Assembly: GCA_020091685.1 (NCBI GenBank)
Contig: CM034608.1
Coordinates: forward strand, 9,548,522-9,612,521
DNA from: Lutjanus erythropterus
Lineage: Eukaryota; Chordata; Actinopteri; Lutjaniformes; Lutjanidae
DNA: 64,000 bases
Reading direction: 5' to 3'
Below the pieces are notes generated by a model. That model was not told the origin of the DNA, ran no database searches, and was given only the letters and a program-made list of their open reading frames with translations. Shown here piece after piece: positions 1-11,559 of this stretch (position 1 is the first letter of the stretch; each line of letters begins with the position of its first letter). The position numbers and the translations under genes were made by a program.

Positions 1-156
1 TATCCATTAAGTCTAAATGATGGGAGCAGCAGCACATCTGTCACAAATATATTAAAAAGATACTAAATAAATATTGTGTTTACTAAATACCAATTGAGAA
101 TCAACCTAATAAAAATATAAATGAAAAGAAAGTCAGAATATTGATCTGCATGTAAA

Positions 157-600
157 TCATGAAATGAAAGACTGAAACATTTGTAGTAACACACACAACA
201 ACACTTCCTCGGATAACAAATTGGCATCCACGCTAATTAATGAGATGAGACAGAAGTCGCCCACACGTTCTTCCTCCTCTGACATAGTCTGAGTGATGCA
301 AGCGGCTTCCTCCCTTTCAACTCTAAGTGCAGTCTGATGTACAGTAGGAAGTGGTGGATAAAACGTCTTGAAGGATTTATTAGCGTCAGCGCACGCCTCT
401 GGTGGAGAGAAAACATGAGCGATGTTGTTTACAGTCACTTTCATGTAGACCTTCTCATCCTGAAGCCACTGCTCCACATTTATCGCACGTTTGAGGAATA
501 TTTTGACAAAGGTCTTACGTAAAGAAGAGCCTCTTCTCTCGCAGTAACCCACGAACAACTCATTTGCGTGTGTTGAGTTGCAGGAGCTTCTCTTGTCCAT
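157..600 (-). CDS. Hypothetical 147-residue ORF
   Basis: The minus-strand frame starts MDKRSSCNST in a good Kozak context (AACATGG) and runs 147 codons to a TGA. It is one of the longer frames in the window and its composition looks protein-like (KVYMKVTVNN, SEEEERVGDF, LLSEEVLLCVLL). I do not recognise the family. Reading upstream in the same frame to about 770 meets only three stops, so it could be the end of a decayed gene or a mobile-element remnant rather than a live gene. It lies on the sense strand of the putative rxra intron. There is no clear splice acceptor joining it to the signal-peptide-like frame at 841-1092. Confidence 0.2.
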   Translation of the reverse strand: MDKRSSCNSTHANELFVGYCERRGSSLRKTFVKIFLKRAINVEQWLQDEKVYMKVTVNNIAHVFSPPEACADANKSFKTFYPPLPTVHQTALRVEREEAACITQTMSEEEERVGDFCLISLISVDANLLSEEVLLCVLLQMFQSFIS

Positions 601-840
601 GTTGGGACTTGGTTTCCCTATTTATTCATCAAAATCTGTCCTGCCAGTAATCTGGACATTACTTTGCCTCCCTGCATGCTCTCACATGTGAATTTTTCCT
701 TGGAATCTTTCAATATTTTATATGGCAACGTCTGTGAAAACTCCCCTGCTGTTGTTAATGTCATCCAGACCTGAAATCCATTGGACATTCTCTATATTTC
801 TTGCTGTGCTGAGATGTTTCAGGCCCTGCTTTCATGTCAC

Positions 841-1092
841 TCACTTCACTGACAGTTCATTGCACAGAGAACTTTGAGGATAGACAGTCATGTAGACATT
901 ATGTGTTCCTGCTTGTCCTGATATGTTACTAATGCTGCGTCTGTCCTGACATCTGTCAGATTCTGTTTTGGATGTCCGATGGCCAATGGGAGCACATTTC
1001 AGATCTGACAGCCATGCTATTGTTCTGAGTTTCCTTGCAGGGGCTGAGGGACCTAAGCCGAGCAGATAGAGAGCACAGACCCAGACAGCCAT
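841..1092 (-). CDS. Hypothetical small ORF with signal-peptide-like start
   Basis: An 83-codon minus-strand frame from the ATG at 1092 begins MAVWVCALYLLGLGPSAPA, which resembles a signal peptide with an A-x-A cleavage motif. The rest is polar and has three cysteines. Its last codons overlap GAA|GTGAGT, a plausible donor at 845/844. The frame after that donor does not join the ORF at 157-600 cleanly, so a two-exon gene is not established. No family is recognised, and chance is quite possible. Confidence 0.12.
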   Translation of the reverse strand: MAVWVCALYLLGLGPSAPARKLRTIAWLSDLKCAPIGHRTSKTESDRCQDRRSISNISGQAGTHNVYMTVYPQSSLCNELSVK

Positions 1093-1344
1093 CACAGGAG
1101 GATGTGTCAAGAGAATTCAATTTTCAGACTCATAAATAGACTTTTTTTATTCAGGTGTTTTTTTTTTTTGCTTTCCTTTCAACAGCATGTCACAGGAAGA
1201 TTGAGAAGAAGAGATCAAAGCGGGAGATCATCACCTAGGCACTGTGTCCAGCACATCATCCTGTCAAACATTTTGTCCATCACTCAGTTATTGCTCTGTG
1301 TTTACAAGTTTTAATGTCCAAAAAGAGCCCTTTGAAGTGTCAAG

Positions 1345-2310
1345 GCTTTAGGCCACGTTCACATTTCAAGCCTATTATTGCTCAGATCCAGTTTGTCTGT
1401 TCACATTATTTTTCAAATGTGGCCAGTATCGGATTTCGATGTGAACTGTTCACTGTCCTGAACTGACCCACGTACGCAAATGAGCAGTAACAAAGATGTC
1501 ACATGCAGCACACTTTGGTCGGTACGGAAGTGAACAGGCCGCTGACGTCAGCGTTAATGAACTCATTTATTAGTAGATGTGCAGCGGAAGCCAGCGAATT
1601 CCTGGGCAGATGAGAACAAGGACGAGGAGAAAGAGAGCCAGATTATTAATTACGGCTTTTTGTGGAGCGATGGCTGCCACTTCAGAGCAGAGGTGTGTGA
1701 GGACGCAGAGCCGGAGCCCGGAGTGTTGGTACCATGACATGAATGACTTCACAGGAAGTTCCCTTTTCTGACAAATCAATCTAGAGTAACATTAAAGTTG
1801 CTTTTTGATCAAACCTCTATGGATGTTAATGATTAATCATTAATCGATTGATTGCTGTTAATAATTTAACCTATTAAAAATGCATATACCGATAATGTAT
1901 GTTTCATGTACCATTCCCCAGAGTTCACAGGTTTTCTCATGGTATGGTTTGGTTCACCTTGTTAGTCTACTGATGGCAGTAATTGTGTTGAATACAGACA
2001 GCAGCTGTTTAGAGCAAAAGCCTTAAAAAGTTTTATTATTCTGTTAATTTATATCGTTTTTGCTTTGTGAATTAAATGTTTCGCATCACTAATGTGCTAC
2101 TAGAATGTTTTAAAATAAAACTTAAATTGAGAAAAAGACATGCTTATTAATCAGTAATGAATTGTTAAGGTGTTCAGCTATCGGTTGAAGAAGCAAAACT
2201 GGCATCCCTCAACTGTTAGGAGTGAAGTTGCACTGCAAAAAAATCAGATCTGTATCCGATTTTAGATCACATATGAAGATGTGATTTGTGCAATCTGGAA
2301 GTACAAAGCG
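1345..2310. mobile_element. Decayed MITE-like element (TTCACA/ATCAGATC type)
   Basis: The left part (1345-1530) has the features of a fish MITE I know by sight: GTTCACATTT, CAGATCCAGTTTGTCTG and TATTTTTCAAATGTG. The right part (2230-2310) has CAGATCTGTATCCGATTTTAGATCACATATG in reverse-type orientation. Between them are a GC-rich stretch (1510-1740) and an AT-rich stretch that includes a scrap of ATTAATCGATTGATTG at 1830-1870. Exact ends are not clear. Confidence 0.4.
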
Positions 2311-3865
2311 ACTAAAACTATAAATTTCAGCCATTACTCCTGTACAGAAAGGACAAAGCTAGACACGGGTCCCGCTTGGAAGCAAAGTGAAGTCTTCAAT
2401 TTGATCGTGCCAATCAACCTGTGGAACTGAAAGTTGCTGCAGTTTTTTTTTACTAATGAAATTTAAAGACACAACTCTGAAAAGCTGGGATAAAATTTGG
2501 ATGTTTCAAAAATGTATGCAGCCAAAAACATTGGCTTTTCTAATGTTGCACTTGCCTGTTTTCTTTCTGTTTGCAGCTGGTAATCAAAGGCGCTCTTCAA
2601 CGATTTTAAATAATTCAGTTTACTCATCACAGGAAGAAAGTCTGCATTACAAACTACAGGTGTGTGATTTGAAAGCAGTGGTAATATGGAGGACAGAGGG
2701 GCGCCACTATCCTGTTGCATCATGGGAACTGTAAGATCCACTGTTTATTTTAAGTTTGACCATTACTAGAAACAAAACGTCCATATATTCTGGCATCTGA
2801 TCCTTTTAGATTTAGAGCTTTTCTGTTTTACTCTGTCTCTAGTGGGTCATCCAGTTCTATGCAAGTGCAATAGTAAATCACCTGAGAACCCCTTAACAAA
2901 ATGTAAGGCCTGAAATGATGCATAGATCTCTGTGCACCTCCACATTCATGTCATGAAGCATGAGTTCCCTGACATTTAGCTTGTTTTATTACCATAACTT
3001 GCAATTTTTTATTGCATTTTCTTCTAGATAAATCTATTAAGGATATATGTTCATTTATGTTTAAAATGTATTACACAAAGACGAGGCACAGCATATCTTG
3101 CGGTTGAAAACTACTACCAATGTTGAAATACAGACATATAAGAGATAAAAGATATCTTGTTTTGAAGATCATAAAAAAAAGAAGTGCACATGCACAAGTT
3201 GTGCAAGGTTTTATGAAAATCTATATCTTTGTTTTGAATTCTGCTGACATACAACTAAATACGGCTCGCCGACATCGTGGTTACACATTAGGTAACGTTC
3301 TGAGAGATAAAAGATCAATCAGACTGTTTCCCAGCCAATAAAGCGGGCCAAAGTCAACTTCTCATCTCTCTTCTTCAGATAGTATCAACATCTTCAGCGA
3401 TAACTCATGCAGTCAGATAACAAAGAGCTGTAAAGCTGTGTTATAAATACTGTTTTTAGCACACTGCCAGGAGAATAGGGTACTTTTAAGGTTAGGATCA
3501 TTATGTAACCTACAGTGCTGCTGTGCTCGGGCATTAATTTTTGCACTCCCACATACTAAATGTGTCGGGTTAAAGAATAATGATGATGCAGACAGGTAGA
3601 GCGAGAGGCAGAGTCAACAAATGCTTAATTATCACATAACACCAAGGTACAATCAGTGATAATAGACTTGTTTGTTTTTCCAAGCTCTAAATGCTCTTTT
3701 AACCCTCGTGACCTTTGGCAGGCAGATGGAGGGCACGCAAACACGGCGATCTCTTGTTGTATTAAGCATAATGATGCATATGCCGTCCTCTACGTACGCC
3801 TCAGCTCGCATGTTAATCACGTATCTTTAAGTGTTGCATGTGCACCTGTACGCACATCAACAAGG

Positions 3866-3868
<3 letters not shown>

Positions 3869-3900
<32 letters not shown>
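3869..3900. repeat. (TG)16 microsatellite
   Basis: An uninterrupted run of 16 TG units is followed by GAGCATTT. It is long enough to be polymorphic. Confidence 0.95.
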
Positions 3901-3901
<1 letters not shown>

Positions 3902-4759
3902 AGCATTTCTGCATCTCCCTCTGTTTATACATGTGGATTTGGCACTTGATACTGTCTGTCTGCCTGTCACGTTTCAATTCGCGCGCCCTGCCGCTGAGCA
4001 AAGTCTGAATAATGGAGCTGGCGGCGCGTTGGTGTCGGGTGAGACACAAAACTAGCCCGGCTGTTGTGTAATCATCAGGCTCATACACACGTGCCTCGCC
4101 TGTGTGTATCACAATACATGGAGCAGATGGCAGGGTGGGTGTTAAATAAACACAAATACATGCTCATAATCAGCTTGGGTTACAGGCAGCTGCTGCTGCT
4201 CGTTTTGCCTTTGACATAGATGCTCTATAAAATCGCACCCCGACGAACTCCACATAGGAGGGTGGAAACAAATCTCAGCACAGGAGCCAAACACAAGTCA
4301 TTATCGTGGGGGGTGGTGGTGGTTACAATGCAGGGGCTCAGCTCTTCCTAATTATTCACCTGGGTGATGCGTGCTAAATCTCAAACCCTGTCAAGCACAG
4401 CTGGCAGGACGAAGATGTGGCGTGCACACTATTTTAAATACATTACATGTATGTGCAAAGATGCATGCATATTTTAGCACAAAGACACAACCACCTTCAC
4501 GCATACACACACAGACGCACACAGGCCTATACGGATTGCTCCTGCAAAAAAAAAAAAGGCATTAGGCCCATGGCGGCTTTTCTTTCTGGCATTAAAGCGC
4601 TTGTCCTGATGCCGTTGTCTCCGCGGGAGAGGAGAGCCTCACTTGACGAGCATTAACAGTTAGGGACTAAATGTTCCAGGGCCTCTCAATGGTTTCATAA
4701 TATCTAGTGCAAAACTGTCACGTAAATGATTAACTCTTTCCTGGGCGAGCTCCTGCTGC

Positions 4760-4773
4760 CTTGTAGGGGGCGG
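4760..4773 (+). promoter_or_regulatory. CTCF-like motif
   Basis: The sequence CTTGTAGGGGGCGG matches about 12 of 14 positions of the CTCF core (CCASYAGRKGGCRS). It lies in the CpG-enriched block at 4.0-4.8 kb. A one-motif match by eye is weak evidence. Confidence 0.25.
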
Positions 4774-5023
4774 CGAGCAAGGCAGGTGAGGGTGCGTGAG
4801 GGTAAGACACATCCATGACATACTTCAAATGTCAGTAAACTGTGAAAAATGTCAGCTGGAGGCTAAGCTCATGGTGGGGTCTTTAAATAGCCTGTTTTGT
4901 CTTGTTTTGACCACCAGTGAAAAAACACAAAATTGACAATGATACAATGAGAAAAGCAGCAAATCCTCTCACTTGAGAAGGAAGAACAAGCAAATATTTG
5001 TCTTTTTTTGCTCAGTGAATGAC

Positions 5024-5580
5024 TTAAAGGACCAGTATGTAAGAAATGTGCATCCGAAAATGAGTACTGCAGTCCAGATAGTGAGTCAGAGCTATAGATG
5101 GTATACTAAATAGGCTGAAATCCTATTTAATATATAATCTATGGTTGAAGTGAGTTGTTTCCCTCCTGCCCTCTTCTCCCCAGAGGAAGCTCAGGCAGGC
5201 TGCAGAATCACTGCAGAGCAACACTGTCATTCGTCTGTTAATATAAAGATAAGCCTGTTATCCTGAAAATAAAACCCACTGCTCAGAAAATACACACTTG
5301 AGTTTGAGTTCAGTGACTGCCTGCTTTACTGCCTGCCAGACTCCATTAACATATTGCTTAATTTAACTGCTATAAATATCTACTTCTATTTATGATTTCT
5401 TGCAACTCATAAACAGAAATGCATTCATTCAGCAAATATCCTGCATTAAATTTAACCCTGATAAATGTTAAACGGGCAAACTGTGTGGAAACTGCATGTT
5501 TCCTTAATTTCTCATGACATATCATAGTTGATTGATTTCTCCTTTATAAACAACTTACTGCAAGTAACAACTGTTTTTAA
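5024..5580. mobile_element. TTAA-bounded MITE (TTAAAGGACCAGTATGTAAG type)
   Basis: It starts TTAAAGGACCAGTATGTAAG and ends with a diverged mirror of that sequence (CTTACTGCAAGTAAC...TTTTTAA). The interior (GACTGCCTGCTTTACTGCCTG, CTCATAAACAGAAATGC) is shared with the element at 58972-59321, so two copies of one family are in the window. A scrap of the same interior occurs near 14110-14200. Such elements are non-coding and non-autonomous. Confidence 0.6.
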
Positions 5581-5800
5581 TCATTGATAATTATTGATCT
5601 GTTAATCGTTTTCTCGAATGATTGATTAGTCGTTTGGTCCGTTAAATGTCAGAAAATGGCAAGAAGATGCTTCCCTAAGCCCAAGGTTACGTCTTCAAAT
5701 GAGTTTCATTTTACCATCATGGAGGACTAAAGAAACCAGAAAATATTCACAACTGACAGGCTGAAATTTCAGCCATTTCACTTCAGCAATACTCTAAATT
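5581..5800 (+). mobile_element. hAT-like MITE copy (TAGGGCTGCAA family), truncated
   Basis: Diagnostic pieces in order are CTGTTAATCGTTTTCTCG, AAATGTCAGAAAATGGC, GCCCAAGGTTACGTCTTCAAATG and AAAGAAACCAGAAAATATTCAC. Both ends are degraded. It lies directly against the preceding TTAA-bounded element. Confidence 0.6.
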
Positions 5801-6889
5801 AAACACACGTTAGCTCATTGTATTGGCTCCTGTTCTGTTTGGCTTTCTATGTTTAAAGTGCTTGTTTTGATCTCTTATGTCACATCATGCTGCCCCTCTG
5901 GTCACCTCAAAGGTCTGTGAAGCAGGAAATCTTATCAGCATGATTCATAAAGGTCTGGCTAACTGAACCACACAGCCCAAACCGTCTGATAAATAACAAC
6001 CAGGGAGATATGTCAATGCTGAGCCATTGGCTTTCGACTTCGACTTTGCCCCCCCACCCACCCCCGCTTTCCCGTCCCCTCCCCTCCCCTGCAATCTCTT
6101 ACTGCCTCCACCACCGCCCTCTCTGGATATTACTATCTCTTTCCCCATCCTCATTTCAAAGTCATGGCACCACAGCTGCACAACCACGTTAGTCAATTAG
6201 CTCAATGTCAGTGACTGTAATGGACTTGTGGACATGATGCCCCTGTGGCGTTTGGAGCGCTCTTTCACACAGGCTCTACTCTATCACACAGTCCCATTGA
6301 CTGAGCCGCCTGCATGGGCAGACACTAAAGGTCAAGTTTCTGCAACAGTTCCCCCGCCAGTGCCCCAGGTCTCCCTGCACCCAAAGTCCATGGAGGGCAG
6401 CCAAGAGTATGACTGTGTTTAGGATGAAGCAGTCTGTTTCATTTTTAATAGATTCTGTCATCAGTTTGCTGGTAATCATGACATTGTACTCAACAAGTCA
6501 CTTGTTGAGCAGTGTTTTTAATAAACCTCAGATCAGGGGGTCTCAACCTGCATTTTGTGCGGCCCCTTAATGTGACATGAAATGCACGCATGCATTAGGC
6601 TATATTTTAATCATTCCATCTCAATACTTTTTCTTTCAATGTCTACATTTAATGCACTACTGGGCTACTGCGTCAAACTGCACACCCCCCCCCAACAAGT
6701 GTCAGGTTAGGTATGCTTCTGGTCCCAGGGCGACTAGTGGCACCTCTTGAGTGTGACAGGAATAACGTCCTGTCATCGGTGCTCTTTGATGGACGACTCT
6801 GCAGTTTAACGTGGAAGTGAGTTGGAAAGACACCACGGAAAAAAAACACAGTGTGGTTAAAGAGTTTTTTGCAAATTTTAACAAGTTAA
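5801..6889. other. Non-coding stretch with a cytosine-rich tract
   Basis: No gene is seen. It holds a pyrimidine/C-rich tract near 6045-6095 (CCCCCCACCCACCCCCG...CCCCTCCCCTCCCCTGC). Near 6540 a GGGGTCTCAACC motif resembles a hAT terminus. The rest is unremarkable. Confidence 0.35.
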
Positions 6890-7245
6890 ATTTAAGGCCT
6901 TTATAAATGCAATTTAAGACCTATTTCACATCCATACTGGCAACAAAGTAAGGGTTTGAAACAGCTCACCTGTTTTAATTGCTCTTCTTTGACTTGGATT
7001 TAGCTAATGTGCTGTCCAGTAGCTGGGTTTGCTTCAATAGATTCTGACCAGGCTGCACATTAATGGTTATTGGTTCCATATTGGCTTTCATGGTGTAGTT
7101 GTTAGAATTAATACACATTTAAAAGCAAGACTGAACAATGCAATTTTATAAAAGTAATGTGAAGTTAATTAGTCCAGTCAATTTTATCAATTTACATGAC
7201 ATTTCAAGACATTTTAAGGCCTAAAATTCAGATGATTGAATCCCT
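6885..7245. mobile_element. Foldback-type repeat with TTTAAGGCC ends
   Basis: The left side carries TTTAAATTTAAGGCC and AATTTAAGACC; the right side carries TTTCAAGACATTTTAAGGCC followed by GATTGAATCCCTGC. The mirrored AAGGCC and AAGACC pieces indicate an old palindromic non-autonomous element of a type common in fish. It has no coding content. Confidence 0.4.
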
Positions 7246-10200
7246 GCTATGAATGATGATCAAAACAATGACAAACATCTGAGTAGTATTAATGTGATTT
7301 TGCTTTTACCACTATGCTCCTCACTTAGACTTCATGTTTCTCGTTTGTCGTCCTGTTTGTTTGGTAAAACAGGGGCTAAAGCTTTAGTGTCGCCACGGCA
7401 GCCACAGTCTGCTCCTCCAGGGCCGCCAGCTTCTCAGACCAACACCGAGTCCCGACAAGATATTTCCATTAGCCGCTGCATTACCGTCACTACCCCCCCA
7501 CACACTCCTCCCCACTTCTCTTTCTCCATGCACCTCAAGTAACGGCTCTCTGAGGAGAAAGCACGTGGGAGTTGCAAACACTTCTCCCCCACTACCACCT
7601 CTCACGTCCCAGCATGTACTGGCCTGCATTAGCACACTCGGGTGGGCCTGTTGCTGTGCAGCAGAGACATGTGACATTGGGAGGTCAGGGCTGCCCCCCC
7701 CACCATACTCATGCACACATCTTTGACCCTCTCTGACCCTTCGTCTTCTACCGTCCGCCCCTCCATTCCTGGTTTGCCCTTTGTGGGAGCGCAAGGGCGG
7801 AGCCTGCACGAGCCAGGGTGGCAGGTGCTACGTTGCTGACCTTCCACTTCATGAGATCGGCTTCGGTGACATTCGGATCAAGCGCTCGGTTGGGCTACCT
7901 CTCCCTCCTCCCATCGCCAGGCTGGCTATAATGCCAAGCATGTCGAATCACTTTAGCATCAAAATATGGACAGCCTCCCCCTTTTCCTCTCTCCTCACCC
8001 CTCTCTCTACATCCCCCGTTTCTCCTCCTCCAGGGGGCGGGCAGGGGGGATGCACACAGTCTGATGATGTGTGCCACTGCCCTTCAAATTCCCATCGACG
8101 AGGACAGAGGCAACTGACCGTGGTGAGAAGAGGAACAGCCAGAACCGACGCTGACAGCATCAAGCTCCCAGTCCACTCTGAAAGGACACCTGAGCTCCCT
8201 CACCACCTACTTAACACACAGGCCAGTGAACAAACACGGAGTGGACTGAGACGGACATGCAGAAATTCTGCTCTAACATTTTGGGGACTCTCATTATGGT
8301 CTAGAGGGAGATAACTTAATAAAAGGGAAAATAAGAAAGTCTAATGCCACGTAATCGCACACTGTGACCCAATGTCCGAGCTGCAAAAGTGACTTTACGA
8401 GTCGCCGTGGCCAAGAAAAATGTTCCTACATTCTTGCGCTGTTGTTTTTCAGAGTTGCCAAAGCAGCATCGGATGTTGCAAGCAAAGCATAACAACCAGA
8501 AAACGCATGGTTCTGAGAGAAAATAAGACTCGATAAATAAATCACAGAAATTGGCCTCTTCCTTTGGTCCGGCCTTGTCCAAATATCTGGCCCTGCTGTT
8601 GTTAGCTGATCCAGATGTTCAACGCAAACTCCATCATTTTAAGGAAAAAGAGGAAAAACAAAAAGAGGCACCGTAACTGATGGCATTTCTCAAAATCACG
8701 TCTTACTTTGCACCGTTGTTCATCCATCATACCATTTTTTTTTCTTTTTTGAAGTGAGAGTAAAAGTTTTATTCTACATTTTATTTTCATGATTTATCCC
8801 TGCCTGCGGTGTAATTTCCTGCACACAAAGAAGCCATTTCACACTGTTTGTTTGCACAGTGGGCTGCAGTGTGTCATGAGCCAGTCTAACTGTTCTAAAT
8901 GTGACACAATTCCTTCATATCCCAATCCTCCACTGTTTATCTGTGGTTAGATGAGGCCAGTGGCCCTCAACACTTAGTCAGCCTCACTGATATAAACATG
9001 GCACTCAGGATCAGGCTTAAGCGGTCAGGAAAGCCAGAGCGACGCTGCAGCCTCTGATGTGTCCATCAGCTGGCCGTAGCAGAGATGCAATCAGGACCGA
9101 GAAATCTGGGCTAAGATGTACATATTCATTTGTATTCATGCCATTCGTTAATTTGCCCGTATATCTTAGTTATGCTTTGATTAACATACTGTTCTGTGTT
9201 AGGCAACATGGGGCCTGAAGAATGGGAACTTGCTTATTCATGTTTAATTGATGTTAATAAAAAATGCAGGGTTTCTTTCCCCCCTTTTTTTTTTCATTTC
9301 CAGTTGCAGAGCCTCACATGCAGCACTGTAAACCTCACTCAACGGGTCAGGATCAACTCCGATGAGAGCTGGAATCTGTGGCGGAGGGAAATTTTCACCT
9401 CATCTGCGTAAACTGCCTCTGAGAGAATACATTATCGACAAGCTAAATATAACTAAGGATGCGACGGAACATGAATTTAAAACAAAAGCGTCTGTTTTCG
9501 ACTTGAAATAACACAAAGGGCTCCCTCTGATTTTAAAAGGAGAAGGAACAATGGGTAAATTTGTATTCAGCTCAAAAATTCATTAGGCACTCGCTTATGC
9601 TGTACTCCTGATAATTTAAATTTAAATGTTGTTTCCTTTGCACAACCATGATTCAAGTTTAAACTCATAATAATAGCCTTTGAGAATTGGAGCTTAGTTA
9701 AAAATTCAAGTTCGAGTCTCAGCCCTCAATTACACAGTGCAGATGACAATGGCTGCCTGATAGCGGGGATACGACCAATTCCTGTTGGTCCCCTGTGTCC
9801 CTGGCTGCCTGCTCGCCTGGCTCTCCGCTGAGTTTGAGCTGTAACAATGAGATAGCATTTCACTCTGATGGTGCTGCTGGGGGATTATAGGCTCAGAGAG
9901 TTATCAAAGGCTTAGTCGCTCTGATTTCTAGTGACCCGCCGTGGATGGCTGCCGTCACTCTGTGCCAGCGCGGAGACCTCCATCTCTGCTGATGCATCCT
10001 CGATGCTGCTGCCGTGGCAGCAGGCCACCAGAGGCCGTGTCACTTCAGGAAATCCCATTGGCAGACACGATGGACAGGTATTGAATCCCATTAGATAAAA
10101 AAGACTAGCATAGTGGCTGTCAGGGAGCAGTACACAAAGATGCAAAAATAATTCCTACTATCAGACAAATCAAGAAATAAATACTGCCAACCTCTCCCCA

Positions 10201-11050
10201 TCTATTTAAGTTTTTAAAGCTGCTGTAGTCAATAGTTCCCTTTCTCTAGGGGACATTTTAGCATTGTTCATTTAGCGTCACGCAACTTTACTGTTGTGCT
10301 TTGATCGGACCACTCTCATGAACCTGAACCAGAATGCTGTTTTCAGCAGAAAAGCTACGCCAAGCCCGCGGTACACTACCTTTCCATGGCAGACGGCAGA
10401 CAGTCTAAGCTAGCGACTAGTGAGTGAACATAGTGGAGCACCTGGTTGTTAAAGCCAGATATTTTCCCTCAGGAATTGGTGGAGAAATTTGGAATTTTTC
10501 TACTAGTATCTGCATGAGCAGTATTGGTGAGGCCCTATTAAAAAGCCTAACCATTTAACATTAAATCAAAATTATTATTTTTTTTTAATTAGGAAAAAGT
10601 ACTTTTTTCTTCTTCTTCTTCTGACACCCAGTTTTGCAAAATTGTTAGAAAACAAATGACAGATTTTTCAATGTGCATCCCTATTACGTGATTTACTATA
10701 ACAGAATACTATTTGAATGGATGCATGTTATCAATCTTTTTAATAAAACATATTAGGGACCAAGACAAGCATTAAAATCTCCTCTTAATATCAATGTCAG
10801 GCAAAACATTTTGAAGTGCAGCACAAGGAGTTTGTATATCTTGAAATCCCACCAATATGTCTCACAGTATCTGCTGAGTATAATATAAATTAAAGCAGCC
10901 AATTAACTGAACAGTTTGGCAGTTCTTATCCCAGTTATGACAAACCCCAGTCCTCTGGCCTCCAGTAAACACCCTACCATAAAAAAAAACATCAGAGATT
11001 AGCTGGTGGCTGTTTAAGATGAGTCTGAATAGTTGTGTAGTTTGTGTATT
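7246..11050. other. Non-coding stretch, partly GC-rich
   Basis: No gene is recognised. From 7380 to 8110 the DNA is GC-rich with C-runs and pyrimidine tracts, which create open frames on both strands (for example 7781-8314) without protein-like content. From 8110 to 11050 it is mostly unique AT-rich DNA. A possible conserved patch lies around 9590-9720 (AATTTAAATTTAAATG, TAATAATAGCC), and a CTTCTTCTTCTTCTG run lies at 10608-10622. Confidence 0.35.
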
Positions 11051-11466
11051 AAAAATAACCTGTAGTGCGTGTCCTGAATGAATGGAGGCCAGGGCTTGTA
11101 ATCGGCAGCTTGGCGTTCTCCAGCCCCTCTGGCTCCCGACCTAACAGGAAGCAGCCAGGGAGAGCGCTGGCTCCGGCCAGCCAATTAGAGCGCAGGGAGT
11201 GCGGAGGCACACTGAGGCTAACGAGCTCCCTCTCGGTGACCCTCCTCACCTCTGCAGGACCCCGCGATGGGAAATATGAGGAGCCGGGAGCCACTTTAAC
11301 TTGCAAACCCCCCCCACACACACACACACACCATCACCACCACCACCAACCTCTCTCTTTAGCCTCCTTCGTCTCCACACCCCAACCTCTACTCTCAGAC
11401 CCCGCTGTGTGACCACAAGGTCTACAAACACATGCTGCCTCTCTCTGCAGAGGCCCACCACATGGC

Positions 11467-11488
11467 TTTTTTTTTTTTTTTTTTTTTT
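11467..11488. repeat. Poly-T tract (T22)
   Basis: A homopolymer run of 22 T lies between CATGGC and CACTGC. Its length in any assembly should be treated as uncertain. Confidence 0.9.
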
Positions 11489-11539
11489 CACTGCTGCGCT
11501 GATGCTAAAAAGCACAGTGCAGAAAAACAATGAGCGCGT

Positions 11540-11559
11540 ACACACACACACACACACAC
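11540..11559. repeat. (AC)10 microsatellite
   Basis: An uninterrupted run of ten AC units lies between GAGCGCGT and TCCTTGC. Confidence 0.9.

Larger units (their letters stand above)
2311..5023. other. Non-coding stretch with one microsatellite and a GC-richer block
   Basis: I see no gene here. From 2311 to about 3700 it is AT-rich, unique-looking intronic DNA. A (TG)16 microsatellite lies at 3869-3900. From about 4020 to 4800 the DNA is richer in CpG and repeat-poor, with homeodomain-type cores (CATTAA, TAATTA) and a CTCF-like motif; it is a candidate regulatory block. Confidence 0.4.

Noticed and set aside
3707..3720. TGACCTTTGGCA, a weak HNF4-like DR1
   Set aside because: Only one half-site fits the consensus; chance is likely.
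3813..4112. 99-codon frame with a threonine-histidine run
   Set aside because: The run comes from the (TG)16 microsatellite; the flanks do not look coding.
7781..8314. 177-codon plus-strand open frame
   Set aside because: The translation is proline/serine-rich from pyrimidine tracts; both strands show equally open frames; no family resemblance.
9700..9722. AAGTTCGAGTCTCAG resembling a Pol III B box
   Set aside because: No A box at a suitable distance and no cloverleaf.
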